Source: Streptomyces anulatus (GTDB lineage: Bacteria; Actinomycetota; Actinomycetes; Streptomycetales; Streptomycetaceae). Taken from it: 64,000 nt of DNA. The stretch lies in contig NZ_BMVK01000006.1 in assembly GCF_014650675.1 (NCBI RefSeq), positions 186,001 through 250,000 of the forward strand, read 5' to 3'. Below are positions 63,371 to 64,000 of this stretch, in pieces. Position numbers and translations under genes: made by a program. The notes under the pieces were generated by a model. It worked only from the letters and a program-made list of their open reading frames with translations, did no database searches and was not told the DNA's origin. Every line of letters begins with the position of its first letter. The stretch's first letter is position 1.

Positions 63371-64000
63371 TCACGCCTCGGAAGGTGTCTCGGCCGGAGC
63401 CTCGACCGCTTCGGCCGGAGCCTCGACGGTGTCGCCCTCGGACGGAGCGTCGGTCGTGCCCTGACGCTCGGCCTTGCGGGCGGCCTGGGCCTCACGGGCC
63501 TCGGCCATGGCTTCGGTCTTCTTCTTGTGCGGGCCCAGAACCATGATCATGTTCCGGCCGTCCTGCTTCGGGTTGGACTCGATGAAGCCCAGGTCCTCCA
63601 CGTCCGAAGCGAGACGCTGGAGCAGTCGGAAGCCCAGCTCGGGGCGGGACTGCTCACGACCACGGAACATGATCGTGATCTTGACCTTGTCGCCCTGCTT
63701 GAGGAACCGGACGACGTGACCCTTCTTGGTGTCATAGTCGTGCGGGTCGATCTTCGGCCGGAGCTTCATCTCCTTGATGACCGTGTGCGCCTGGTTCTTG
63801 CGCGCTTCACGGGCCTTCATGGCCGACTCGTACTTGAACTTCCCGTAGTCCATGAGCTTGCACACGGGCGGACGGGCTGTCGCCGCCACCTCGACCAGGT
63901 CGAGGTCATACTCCTGTGCGAGTTCCAGGGCCTTGGCAAGCGGAACAATCCCGACCTGCTCACCGCTGGGACCGACAAGTCGGACCTCGGGAACGCGAAT
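63371..64000 (-). CDS. infC: Translation initiation factor IF-3, 5' end missing
   Basis: 209 residues are visible and the frame runs off the right edge, so the true start lies beyond 64000. The N-terminal domain (IRVPEVRLVGPSGEQVGIVP) and C-terminal domain (KEMKLRPKIDPHDYDTK, FRGREQSRPELG) are complete apart from the first residues. A Glu/Ala/Pro-rich tail of about 45 residues (EAPAEAVEAPAETPSEA) extends past the core, common in Streptomyces IF-3. It is the promoter-proximal gene of the infC-rpmI-rplT operon. Confidence 0.97.
   Translation of the reverse strand: MRVPEVRLVGPSGEQVGIVPLAKALELAQEYDLDLVEVAATARPPVCKLMDYGKFKYESAMKAREARKNQAHTVIKEMKLRPKIDPHDYDTKKGHVVRFLKQGDKVKITIMFRGREQSRPELGFRLLQRLASDVEDLGFIESNPKQDGRNMIMVLGPHKKKTEAMAEAREAQAARKAERQGTTDAPSEGDTVEAPAEAVEAPAETPSEA

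Overview
The window is high-GC actinobacterial chromosome, almost certainly Streptomyces. It shows strong third-position GC bias, frequent GTG/TTG starts, twin-arginine secreted proteins, and the arg block followed by pheST, an orphan kinase, an rRNA methyltransferase and rplT-rpmI-infC. From memory this gene order matches the S. coelicolor region around SCO1565-SCO1600.

Layout. 1-3.3 kb: start of a Tat-exported protein, a PlsC acyltransferase, and an efflux pump with its TetR repressor and operator. 3.4-5.7 kb: a HelD-like helicase preceded by an inverted repeat matching the rifamycin-associated element, so probably helR. 5.7-16.0 kb: arginine biosynthesis on the minus strand (argH, argG; then the overlapping argC-argJ-argB-argD-argR operon), interrupted by a flavin split-barrel protein and an L,D-transpeptidase. 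16-33.5 kb: accessory and housekeeping genes, including a degenerate Fic protein, a HEAT/MerR-HEAT pair, a GPP34 protein, an orphan LysR-sensor/DUF5997 pair, cyclophilin, a serine hydrolase, a histidine-phosphatase-fold protein without its catalytic histidines, a MocR regulator with a divergent EamA transporter, a GH10-like glycosidase, and 3-hydroxybutyryl-CoA dehydrogenase (hbd).

33.4-54.0 kb: an integrated element of about 20.6 kb, bounded by perfect 113-bp direct repeats of the last 113 bp of hbd. A tyrosine integrase and excisionase-like gene lie at the right end. The cargo looks like a defence island. The left half (minus strand) has a GmrSD-type (DUF262/DUF1524) restriction protein fused to an alkyltransferase-like domain, a tiny proline-tailed membrane protein, a TIGR04141/DUF6119-like protein and a frameshifted RNase H remnant. 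The right half (plus strand) has a catalytically degenerate methylase fused to a specificity-like domain, then hsdM, hsdS and hsdR, then a 1085-residue CoiA-like protein with a duplicated domain. I regard this extended type I cluster as the best candidate for an undescribed system.

54.0-64.0 kb: chromosomal backbone resumes with what I infer is the original hbd terminator, a NUDIX hydrolase, an XRE/TPR regulator with a candidate operator, pheT-pheS, an orphan histidine kinase, a SpoU-type methyltransferase, rplT, rpmI and the 5'-truncated infC. I saw no tRNA, rRNA or CRISPR array.
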